Origin: JANRLJ01 sp034437895
Lineage (GTDB): Bacteria; Chloroflexota; Anaerolineae; Aggregatilineales; Phototrophicaceae
Reading direction: 5' to 3'
Assembly: GCA_034437895.1 (NCBI GenBank)
Contig: DAOTTO010000136.1
Coordinates: forward strand, 1-13,639
Length of the DNA: 13,639 nucleotides
In this document: one piece after another, positions 7,370 to 13,639 of the stretch
How the letters are laid out: the number at the start of each line of letters is the position of its first letter
Numbering within the stretch: the stretch's first letter is position 1
Position numbers and translations under genes: made by a program
The notes under the pieces: model-generated
Told to the model about the DNA's origin: nothing
The model's input: the letters and a program-made list of their open reading frames with translations, nothing else
Database searches by the model: none

Positions 7370-7462
7370 GATTTAACCACAGAGACACAGAGATTAAAGT
7401 TAAAATTCTGCTCTGAAAATACCCTGCGATTCTTGGCGTTCTTTGCGCCTTTGCGTTTAATC
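7370..7462. repeat. Dispersed inverted-repeat element of the CCACAGAGACACAGAG type
   Basis: The left arm at 7370-7392 contains GATTTAACCACAGAGACAC. The right arm at 7441-7462, read on the minus strand, contains GATTAAACGCAAAGGCGC. Aligned over the 15-base purine-rich cores, the arms agree at 10 positions and all five differences are transitions. In minus-strand RNA three of these become G-U pairs. I recognise both arm sequences as a short intergenic repeat common in several bacterial phyla. A 13-base piece of it recurs inverted at 10465-10477. The rest of the 7320-7574 gap holds no gene or clear promoter. Confidence 0.55.
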
Positions 7463-7574
7463 TTCGCCTTTGATCTGAAAATGCTTTGTTTTCATCGCTG
7501 GGTGTGATGATATTTCATGGGGACTCGTTGGATAAGACTTGCTCCTATCTTTGATACGAATGGGAAAACTCAAC

Positions 7575-8960
7575 ATGACCAATACATTTGTCGGCATTCA
7601 AATCGGCGCGATCAGCTTTATTGATGAAGGGGTAGAAGCCGTCCTTGATGTGCTGCAAAATCGGGGCGGCATTAACGCCCTGCTGATTTCAGCCCTTTCG
7701 TGGAGTCGAGGCAACGCCGGACGCGCCGCGTATGGCTTCCCCGATCACGGCGTTCAAGCGGCGGATGATCTTCAGGGCGGCGCATTCTATGACCCCAATC
7801 CTGATTATTACGAGGCGACGACACAAAAGAAATTCGTCGCGTCCGACCCGCTGTATACGGGGTTTGATACGCTAGAACACGTCATTCCGGCAGCGAAAGC
7901 GCGTGGGATGAAGGTCTATACCTATTATTGTGAAACATCCAGTTCAGCGATTCGGCATGTGTGGCAGCCGGGCTTTCATCAACTTTTAGACCGCGATCAT
8001 TGGGGCAAAACCGCCACCCGCCCCTCGCTTTTGAATCCGAATTACCGTTCATGGTGGCGCAGCGTCATCGACGACTGGTTCAGCAATCACGAATTGGACG
8101 GGATGCTGTGGGGCATCGAGCGCCAGAGTCCGTTGATGGACATCTTTCGGGCGGATAGCTCCACCGGATTTGATGAATATTTCGTGGCGGAAGCCCGTGC
8201 GTGCGGGATTGATGTGCAGCGGGCAATTGAGGGCTATCGCAAAATTGATCTGTTTTTGCAAGGAGTCCGCAAGGGGGATCGTCCGCGTGATGGCGTGTTC
8301 GTCACACTGCTGCGCCATCTGCTCCATGCGCCGGAAGTGCTGCTGTGGGAAAAGATGTGGCTGGACGCGCATCAGGCGCTTTATCACGAAGTCGCCGGGA
8401 TGATCCGCTTCTCTGATCCAAAAAATGAGGTTGGCTTGGGGATCTGGCAGCTTATCAATACTTATAATCCCTATCTCAAAGCGCAGTACGATCAGTCCGA
8501 TTACGCCCAATACGCCGATTGGCTCAAACCCGTACTGTACAACACGCCTGCCGGAGCGCGGTTCGCCAATTTCTCCGATTCGTGGCAGAAAGGCGTATTA
8601 GCGGATGCGACTCCTAACGGCGCATACAACGCGCTGGCAACGATTTTGAACCTCGATGAATTCATCGCGCCGCGCAATGAAGCGCCGATGGCGGGTTTTA
8701 AGCCGGACTATGTTAAGCAGTGGACGGAAAATCTCATCGCCGATACGGGCGGCAAGTGCAAGGTCTATCCGGGAATCGGCGTGGGCGTGGGCGACGGTGG
8801 CGCGAGTAAGCCGATTACGCCGGAAGAAGTTAAAGCCGGGATTCATGCCGCTTTCGAGGGCGGCGGCGCGGGGGTGTTGATCTCGCGCAATTATTCCGAA
8901 GCCGAACTCCGTAATATCGACGCGGTGGGCGAGGCGCTGCGTGAGCGTGGGCTGATTTAA
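7575..8960 (+). CDS. Putative glycoside-hydrolase-like TIM-barrel protein
   Basis: This 461-residue product has no signal peptide or membrane segment, so it is probably cytosolic. The pattern suggests a (beta/alpha)8 barrel related to uncharacterised glycoside hydrolases: strand INALLISALSW (33-43), strand MKVYTYYCE (112-120) ending in Glu120, the LNPNYRSWWRSVIDDW helix (153-168) then strand LDGMLWGIERQSPL (174-187), and a last strand-helix unit AGVLISRNYSEAELRNID (432-449). Glu120 and Glu182 sit at predicted barrel strand ends and are candidate acid/base or nucleophile residues. The protein is rich in aromatic residues, as sugar-binding barrels are. I chose the ATG at 7575 because GGGA precedes it by 9 bases; in-frame starts at 7539 and 7560 lack one. 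It would fit as an intracellular hydrolase or lyase acting on the imported compound, but no activity is established. Confidence 0.6.
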   Translation: MTNTFVGIQIGAISFIDEGVEAVLDVLQNRGGINALLISALSWSRGNAGRAAYGFPDHGVQAADDLQGGAFYDPNPDYYEATTQKKFVASDPLYTGFDTLEHVIPAAKARGMKVYTYYCETSSSAIRHVWQPGFHQLLDRDHWGKTATRPSLLNPNYRSWWRSVIDDWFSNHELDGMLWGIERQSPLMDIFRADSSTGFDEYFVAEARACGIDVQRAIEGYRKIDLFLQGVRKGDRPRDGVFVTLLRHLLHAPEVLLWEKMWLDAHQALYHEVAGMIRFSDPKNEVGLGIWQLINTYNPYLKAQYDQSDYAQYADWLKPVLYNTPAGARFANFSDSWQKGVLADATPNGAYNALATILNLDEFIAPRNEAPMAGFKPDYVKQWTENLIADTGGKCKVYPGIGVGVGDGGASKPITPEEVKAGIHAAFEGGGAGVLISRNYSEAELRNIDAVGEALRERGLI

Positions 8961-8980
8961 AAATACGATTTACGCAGAGG

Positions 8981-9162
8981 GTAGGGCATGGTTCGTTTAA
9001 CATTTAAATAGGGATATTCGCGCTTTTTACTCCACCCCCCGACCCCCTCCCCGAACTCAAGGAGGGGGAGAAAACGGCGTGACTTGCTCCCTTCCTGTGT
9101 ACGGGGAAGGCTGGGGTGGGGTTCTCTATATTGATTTATTAAAGCGCATTATCTTGCCCTAC
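8981..9162. repeat. MITE-like element or dispersed hairpin repeat with terminal inverted repeats
   Basis: Perfect 8-bp ends GTAGGGCA (8981-8988) and TGCCCTAC (9155-9162) bound a 182-bp stretch. A second inverted pair, GCGCTTT (9020-9026) and AAAGCGC (9141-9147), lies inside. The core contains the pyrimidine/purine hairpin CCCCCTCC (9043-9050) with GGAGGGGG (9061-9068), and CCTTCC (9090-9095) with GGAAGG (9105-9110). A possible 5-bp target duplication, TACGC, occurs at 8971-8975 and 9160-9164 but overlaps one end. There is no ORF inside. The C-rich core is a common dispersed repeat type. Together with the next repeat it fills the gap 8961-9231. Confidence 0.5.
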
Positions 9163-9167
9163 GCCTG

Positions 9168-9210
9168 TAATGACAGGACACAGGATTTTCAAGAATTAAC
9201 CTGTGATTAA
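9168..9210. repeat. Short dispersed repeat (CAGGATTTTCA type)
   Basis: The stretch contains CACAGG (9179-9184) and CCTGTG (9200-9205), which form a 6-bp inverted repeat around ATTTTCAAGAATTAA. The motif resembles the widespread intergenic 'CAGGATTTTCAGGATTAA' repeats. It lies just before the ribosome-binding site of the next gene, so a role as a regulator site cannot be excluded. Confidence 0.35.
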
Positions 9211-9231
9211 CACGTTAGGAGTGTATCTATC

Positions 9232-10305
9232 ATGACCATCACAGCCGCCGTCATCGGCGCGAGTTTCGCAAAAGCGGCTTATTTACCCGCGCTTAGAACC
9301 ATCGAGGACGTGGCGATTGTCGCCATCGCCAGCGCACGGATCGAAAGCGCACAAGAGGCAGCACAAGCCTTTGATGTCCCTCATGCCTATGACGATTGGC
9401 AGGCGATGTTAGCAGCCCATCCGGTGGATTTTGTCGCCATCGCCACGCCAACGATTCATCATGCACCGATGGTGCTGGCAGCGCTGGAAGCTGGCGCACA
9501 CGTCCTCTGTGAAAAGCCGATGGCGATGAATGCCGACGAATCGCGGGCGATGCTGGAAAAAGCCGATCACTTAGGCCGCGTCCATACCATCGGACACGAA
9601 CTGCGCTTTAACCCCAATCGCCGCAAAATCCGCCAATTGATTCAAGAGGGCGCGATTGGGCAAGTGCGCCATGTGAACATCGTCAATATCAGCGGGACGT
9701 GGGGCGATCCCGCCAGTCGTCCGGCAGGTGATTGGTGGTCATTGGACGAGATGGGCGGCGGACGCTTGGGCGCGAATGGTTCGCATCAGATTGACCTGAC
9801 TCGCTTCTGGTTGGGCGATATTGGCGCGATCAACGGGCAAATCGCCACGATGGTTCCCAATCGTATCGACAAAAAGACAGGCGACTCATGGACGGCGACG
9901 GCAGACGATCAGGTCAGCTTTACCGCTGAGATGGAAAACGGGGCGCTGGTGTCTGTTTTCCTCAGCGGCGCGGCGCGGCACAATATCGGCAATCAGATTC
10001 AAATTTTCGGCAGCGAAGGCACGATCAAATTGTTTGATGCTGACGAAAAACTGCTGATTGCTCGTGCCGGAGAAGATTTTCAGGATATGAGCGAAACCGA
10101 CCCGAATGCCAATTTGCCGGGCGTGAATAAAGGCATCTGGAATGTGTCCGTCGTCGGGATGATGCACGACATCATGGCGGCGATTCGGGAGCAGCGTCCG
10201 CCACAGGATGCCGCTACATTTGCTGATGGGCTGCAATGCCAGATCGCTATGGATGCGGTGCGCCAATCCTCTAAGGAGCGACGCTGGATTACTTTAGTAA
10301 AGTGA
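9232..10305 (+). CDS. Gfo/Idh/MocA family oxidoreductase (second copy)
   Basis: This is a 357-residue NAD(P)-dependent oxidoreductase. The Rossmann start is AAVIGASFAKAAYLPAL (residues 5-21), where the second Gly of the usual GxGxxA/G is Ser11. The signature CEKPMA (93-98) contains Lys95. GGGRLGANGSHQIDL (175-189) supplies His185 and Asp188 of the active-site motif, and the C-terminal beta-sheet domain completes the family fold. AGGAG at 9217-9221, 10 bases upstream, supports the start. It probably oxidises or reduces a sugar, inositol or related ring, with a substrate different from the first copy because the active-site surroundings differ. It stands alone between two repeat-containing gaps, so it may have its own promoter, though none is clear. 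Confidence 0.9.
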   Translation: MTITAAVIGASFAKAAYLPALRTIEDVAIVAIASARIESAQEAAQAFDVPHAYDDWQAMLAAHPVDFVAIATPTIHHAPMVLAALEAGAHVLCEKPMAMNADESRAMLEKADHLGRVHTIGHELRFNPNRRKIRQLIQEGAIGQVRHVNIVNISGTWGDPASRPAGDWWSLDEMGGGRLGANGSHQIDLTRFWLGDIGAINGQIATMVPNRIDKKTGDSWTATADDQVSFTAEMENGALVSVFLSGAARHNIGNQIQIFGSEGTIKLFDADEKLLIARAGEDFQDMSETDPNANLPGVNKGIWNVSVVGMMHDIMAAIREQRPPQDAATFADGLQCQIAMDAVRQSSKERRWITLVK

Positions 10306-10524
10306 TGAGCAATGAGCAATGAGGGATGAGTCGAGATAAACCAGACCTATTTCAAGGAATTAGAAGCTACACGGTTCAGCGTGCTTGGTCATTAGTTTAG
10401 GCTCAAGCGAGCCGAAGATTGGGTCTTTTCTAAAAACTAACCACTAAAAACTGATAACTGTATCCTCTGTGGTTAAAAGAATTTACCTCATTACTTTTGT
10501 GGATTGATTTAAAAGAGGCCAACA
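10306..10524. repeat. Repeat-rich intergenic region
   Basis: This 219-base gap has no gene. TGAGCAA occurs twice in tandem (10306-10312, 10313-10319). GGCTC-AAGC-GAGCC (10400-10413) is a 5-bp stem that might weakly end the upstream transcript. CTAAAAACT is directly repeated (10430-10438, 10444-10452) in a stretch resembling common 'aaaactgataactg' repeats. CTCTGTGGTTAAA (10465-10477) is the reverse complement of 7372-7384. I see no clear promoter. Confidence 0.5.
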
Positions 10525-11694
10525 ATGGATTACATGAAATACTTTTCTGACCGGGCAAAAAATTTACATGGCTCGTTAGGACGGCAGACCTCTGTGCCGA
10601 TTCCCGGCCTCATCAACCTCGGCAGCGGGACACCGGATTTTGTGCCGCCGGATTTTGTGTTCGATGCTATGCACAAAGCGCTTGATGAACGGCGCATCCA
10701 GTACACGGCATGGACGGGGATTCCTGAACTCCGCGCCGCGATTGCCGAAAAGCTCAAAAGCGAAAATGGCTTCGCGGTTGATCCCGATAGTGAAATAATT
10801 GTCACGGCTGGCGCACAAGAGGCACTGATGGCGACCTTTATGGCGCTGCTTGATCCGGGCGACGAGGCGCTGACTCCTTCGCCCCATTACGACGAATACA
10901 GCCGCGATGCCAAAGTCCTCGGCGGAACGCTCGTCCCGGTAACGACGACCCCCGAAACCAATTTTACGGTGAATGTGGATGATCTCGCCGCCGCGATTAC
11001 GCCCAAAACGCGAGCGCTGGTCGTGGTCACGCCCAATAATCCGACAGGAACGGTGCTGCCGGAAGCGACTTTGCGCCAGATCGCGCAGCTTGCACAGGAA
11101 CGCGATTTACTGGTCATCTCCGACGAGATTTACGAATATTACGTGTTCGACGACCACCGTCATATCAGCATGGCCTCACTGCCGGGCATGAAGGAACGGA
11201 CGATTACGATCAACAGCTTCTCCAAAAGTTTTGGGCTGACGGGGATGCGACTCGGTTATATCGCCGCCCCCGCGCCGATTGTCGAGGCGATTTTGCCGTT
11301 TCATCACGCCATGATGATCTGCGCTAATGTCATTACACAGTACGGCGGGCTTGCCGTCCTCAGCCAGCCGCGTGATTGGTTTAAAGACATCTTGGCAGAA
11401 TATGATCGCCGCCGTAAGCTGTGGATGCAAATTCTGGATTCAATTCCGCTGCCCTATAGTCCGCCGCAGGGCGCGTATTATGTCTTTATTGATATTCGCC
11501 CGACGGGACTGACCAGCGCTGAATTTGTGGCGAAAGCACGGGATGAAGCACGGCTGGTGTTTCAACCGGGGACAATCGGCGGCGGTGCAGGCGAGGGTTT
11601 TATACGCGGTGCGTTGACCAAAGCCTCGCCCGAATTTGATGCAGGGCTGGAGCGCTTTCAGGTATTTGTTTCTAATCTCTTGGGGAAGGGCTAA
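10525..11694 (+). CDS. Pyridoxal-phosphate-dependent aminotransferase, class I/II (fold type I)
   Basis: This 389-residue enzyme keeps the whole class I/II PLP signature: LGSGTPDF (32-39), the TAGAQEAL phosphate-loop segment (94-101), NNPTG (171-175), ISDEIYE with Asp200 (pyridine nitrogen) and Tyr203, SFSKSFGLTGMRLGY with the Schiff-base Lys234, and Arg361 in FIRGAL for the substrate alpha-carboxylate. It should move an amino group between an amino acid and a 2-oxo acid. Class I/II membership, not DegT/DnrJ, makes an amino-acid or keto-acid substrate more likely than a nucleotide sugar. AAGAGG 6 bases upstream supports the start at 10525; an in-frame Met at 10534 is an alternative. The stop codon directly abuts the SDR start, so the two are coupled and may act in sequence. 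The substrate is unknown. Confidence 0.93.
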   Translation: MDYMKYFSDRAKNLHGSLGRQTSVPIPGLINLGSGTPDFVPPDFVFDAMHKALDERRIQYTAWTGIPELRAAIAEKLKSENGFAVDPDSEIIVTAGAQEALMATFMALLDPGDEALTPSPHYDEYSRDAKVLGGTLVPVTTTPETNFTVNVDDLAAAITPKTRALVVVTPNNPTGTVLPEATLRQIAQLAQERDLLVISDEIYEYYVFDDHRHISMASLPGMKERTITINSFSKSFGLTGMRLGYIAAPAPIVEAILPFHHAMMICANVITQYGGLAVLSQPRDWFKDILAEYDRRRKLWMQILDSIPLPYSPPQGAYYVFIDIRPTGLTSAEFVAKARDEARLVFQPGTIGGGAGEGFIRGALTKASPEFDAGLERFQVFVSNLLGKG

Positions 11695-12432
11695 ATGATG
11701 TCGCTGAGTGGAAAAGTCGCCATCGTCACGGGCGCGGCGCAGGGACTAGGCTATGCCATTGTGCGGGCGTATGCTGAAGCCGGGATGAAGATCACGCTGA
11801 TTGATGTACAGGCGGCGCGATTAGAACAAGTCGCGGCGGAATTACGTGGGCTGGGCGCGGACTGTCTGCCCGTTGCGGCTGATCTTTCCGACGCTGCCGC
11901 GACTCAAGCCGCCGTCGATCAAGCCTTAGCCCATTACGGCACGCCGCACCTCCTCGTCCATAACGCCGCGCTGTTGGTTGAGCGCTCGATGTTGGAAGTT
12001 GAATTAGCGGCTTGGCAAAAAGAAGTGAATATTATTCTGCAAGCGGCCTTCATTTTGAGTAAAGCCGTATGGCAGCCGATGATTGATGCCGGCGGCGGCA
12101 GCATTGTTTATCTGTCGTCTGGGTCGGGCATCAAAGGCTTTCTCAAAGAAGTGGCCTACTGCCCCGGAAAACATGGGCAAGAAGGGCTGATGAAGGTGCT
12201 GGCGATGGAAGGCCAGCCGTTCAATATCGCCGTGAACAGCATCACGCCCGGCGCACCAATCAATACGCCCATGTCGGACTCGAATTATAACGATGAACTC
12301 AAGAAACGATGGGTAGACCCGGCGCTGCTGACTCCGGCTTTTTTGCATCTGGCCGGAATTGATGCGTCTGTCTTCACCGGACAGCGCTTGGATGCGTGGG
12401 CGCTTTCGCAATCGCTTGCGCGTGAATCCTAA
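11695..12432 (+). CDS. Short-chain dehydrogenase/reductase (classical SDR)
   Basis: This 245-residue NAD(P)-dependent oxidoreductase has the cofactor motif TGAAQGLG (12-19), Asp37 after the second strand (ITLIDV), which favours NAD over NADP, HNAA (89-92, usually NNAG), the YLSSGSG strand with the catalytic Ser at 141/142, and YCPGK with Tyr155 and Lys159. The ITPGAPINTPM segment (183-193) is the usual post-active-site loop. The ATG follows the aminotransferase stop codon without a gap, and GGGGAAGGG in the end of that gene is the ribosome-binding site. A second ATG three bases on is equally possible. It may interconvert the hydroxyl and keto forms of the substrate or product of the aminotransferase. 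Length is normal; the substrate is not predictable. Confidence 0.92.
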   Translation: MMSLSGKVAIVTGAAQGLGYAIVRAYAEAGMKITLIDVQAARLEQVAAELRGLGADCLPVAADLSDAAATQAAVDQALAHYGTPHLLVHNAALLVERSMLEVELAAWQKEVNIILQAAFILSKAVWQPMIDAGGGSIVYLSSGSGIKGFLKEVAYCPGKHGQEGLMKVLAMEGQPFNIAVNSITPGAPINTPMSDSNYNDELKKRWVDPALLTPAFLHLAGIDASVFTGQRLDAWALSQSLARES

Positions 12433-12487
12433 ATGCTTTCAACCGCAGAAAGTAAGCATAAGAGAATAACCTTGAATTAAATGATTT

Positions 12488-12523
12488 ATTTGTAAGGACA
12501 CGCCATGCCATGTGCCTACAAAT
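12488..12523. terminator. Imperfect hairpin between convergent genes
   Basis: Perfect 7-base arms ATTTGTA (12488-12494) and TACAAAT (12517-12523) enclose a partly pairing GGACACGCC/GGCACATGG-like interior. It lies between the stop codons of the SDR (12432) and the minus-strand gene (12569), so it may stop transcription from both sides. No T-run follows. The sequence also resembles short dispersed palindromic repeats, so it may be one of these. Confidence 0.4.
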
Positions 12524-12568
12524 ATCTACCTGCGTTTACTTCTGTGATTCAATCTTTTTGGCAAAACA

Positions 12569-13639
12569 TTATACAGACGGCGGGACTTCTGGCAGGCCGC
12601 GCAGCACCCGCAGCGAAAAGCCAAAATCCGTCTGCATGAGCAAAGTCAGCAGAACGCGCACATAGCCTTCATTCACTGGCTCGGAATCGCGGACTGTCCA
12701 ATACAGCGGTGCATCAGCGGCGGGGCGGATTTCAATCGCATCCTCGTTGTACCACATGCGACCATAACCCTGCCGTAGATTGATAATCTGGCGCGAATGG
12801 GGATAGAAGGCCGCGTCTGCTGTTTCCCAAACGCCGCCCACAGGAAAATCAAAGGCGATTTGAATAGTTGCACGGCTTGAGACGGTGAAGAGACGATAGT
12901 ATAAATCGAAACCGTCTTTAACCTCAGTAATCGCAAGTTCGCTGGTGGCATGGGGCGCGGCGCGATGGGAGCGCTGACGTGCTGCATCCGAGCGCTCCGG
13001 TGCGGCCTGATGCCCAAGACGATCAATTTCGGCCCGCAGCACGGCTGTATCGCCTTGCACCGTCAGCGAACTACCCATAAAACGCCCCGAAGCCCGTTGG
13101 TTGATTTTAAGGCTGGCGAGTTCGGCCTCCCCAAAAATGACGGTCATCAATCGCGTCGTCCCGCCATAAACTGTCGCGCTCAACCGTCCCCGCCGGATGC
13201 GCCATAGGCGATTTAACGGAAAATGGATAGCATAATCTTCGGGCAGCAAGCGTGTTAGCGGGTCAGCGCGGACATCTTCGTTATCGCCAAAAATCGCCCG
13301 ATCCCCAAATTTTTGCAGCGTATACGCCACCCAGAATAGATTGCCGGAATCCAGCGCCGTCATTTTCTCCCACAGCGCGATGGCAGCGCGGGCAAATCCG
13401 GGACTCCATGAGATGGCGCTGCTGTGCAAAAACGGCGCGATCAAGGTCGCAGGGATCACACGTTCCCCGTATTCTTGCTGACGAGAAAAGTATCTTTCAA
13501 TCGTGAGATCAGGATTGAGCAGGCGCAAATTGAAATTTAGATGGGCAGTCACGACAGCACGGATTTCGGCTTTATCGGCTTCGCTGCCCCAATGATCGGC
13601 GAGTAAAAGTAGGGAACGCACTTTTGCCCCGGCAAATGC
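12569..13639 (-). CDS. Uncharacterised protein, C-terminal part (N-terminus outside window)
   Basis: The minus-strand frame is open from the right edge to the TAA at 12569-12571, giving 357 codons with the stop. A GTG at 13621 could be read as a start, but the frame continues upstream to the edge with no ribosome-binding site visible, so the gene probably begins beyond the window. I do not recognise the family with confidence. The first ~120 residues are helical with repeated aromatic and His positions (LLLLADHWGSEADK, RYFSRQQEYGERVIP, ISWSPGFARAAIALWEK), like an (alpha/alpha) toroid of carbohydrate-active proteins. The remaining ~230 residues are mostly beta-strand-like (FDLYYRLFTVSS, IQIAFDFPVGGVWE), like a beta-sandwich. 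That order occurs in some polysaccharide lyases and in related uncharacterised families, but this is only a resemblance. It is convergent with the SDR. Confidence 0.6.
   Translation of the reverse strand, partial: AFAGAKVRSLLLLADHWGSEADKAEIRAVVTAHLNFNLRLLNPDLTIERYFSRQQEYGERVIPATLIAPFLHSSAISWSPGFARAAIALWEKMTALDSGNLFWVAYTLQKFGDRAIFGDNEDVRADPLTRLLPEDYAIHFPLNRLWRIRRGRLSATVYGGTTRLMTVIFGEAELASLKINQRASGRFMGSSLTVQGDTAVLRAEIDRLGHQAAPERSDAARQRSHRAAPHATSELAITEVKDGFDLYYRLFTVSSRATIQIAFDFPVGGVWETADAAFYPHSRQIINLRQGYGRMWYNEDAIEIRPAADAPLYWTVRDSEPVNEGYVRVLLTLLMQTDFGFSLRVLRGLPEVPPSV

Noticed and set aside
7528..7557. TTGGAT / TGATAC as a promoter for the TIM-barrel gene
   Set aside because: The -10 match is poor, the spacer is 18 bases, and transcription would start almost at the start codon.
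8049..8510. Minus-strand open frame of 153 codons inside the TIM-barrel gene
   Set aside because: It is antisense to a longer frame with coherent domain structure and has no ribosome-binding site or motif.
10306..10319. TGAGCAA tandem copies as a CRISPR or iteron-like array
   Set aside because: There are only two 7-base copies with no spacers and no associated replication or cas genes.

Overview
The window reads as one carbohydrate-type (or other small-molecule) uptake and catabolism island from a bacterium of moderate GC content. The gene style (a family-5 binding protein whose signal peptide ends in an Ala-Ser-Ala/Gln site, Gfo/Idh/MocA oxidoreductase pairs, a DUF4438 protein, and intergenic dispersed repeats of the 'CCACAGAGACACAGAG' kind) fits Chloroflexota, probably Anaerolineae-like. 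That placement is a guess from style; no rRNA or marker gene is present. Almost all of the sequence is coding. I see no tRNA, rRNA, CRISPR array, transposase or phage gene.

Layout. (1) 1-872, minus strand: a DUF4438-family protein running off the left edge. (2) 873-1021: divergent intergenic region with a sigma70-like promoter and a 29-bp inverted repeat that looks like the operator of the adjacent regulator. (3) 1022-7319, plus strand: FadR-type GntR regulator, extended-SDR epimerase/dehydratase, Gfo/Idh oxidoreductase, family-5 solute-binding protein, and two DppB/DppC-type permeases. The first three genes overlap by ATGA. A hairpin with a GCGA tetraloop separates the binding protein from the permeases. 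(4) 7575-8960: a cytoplasmic TIM-barrel-like protein resembling uncharacterised glycoside hydrolases. (5) 9232-10305: a second Gfo/Idh oxidoreductase. (6) 10525-12432: a PLP aminotransferase and a classical SDR with no gap between them. (7) 12569-13639, minus strand: the C-terminal part of an unrecognised large protein, convergent with the rest.

How they may work together (inference): the GntR regulator senses a small acid-like metabolite and controls the operon. The ABC importer brings in a substrate that is probably not a peptide, because the usual peptide-amine-binding Asp motif is absent. The TIM-barrel protein would cleave it, and the epimerase, two Gfo/Idh enzymes, the SDR and the aminotransferase would oxidise, epimerise or transaminate the product. 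The importer's ATPase genes are not here. Three of the larger gaps (7320-7574, 8961-9231, 10306-10524) carry dispersed repeat sequence, which breaks the plus-strand genes into several blocks. No single known pathway matches this gene set.
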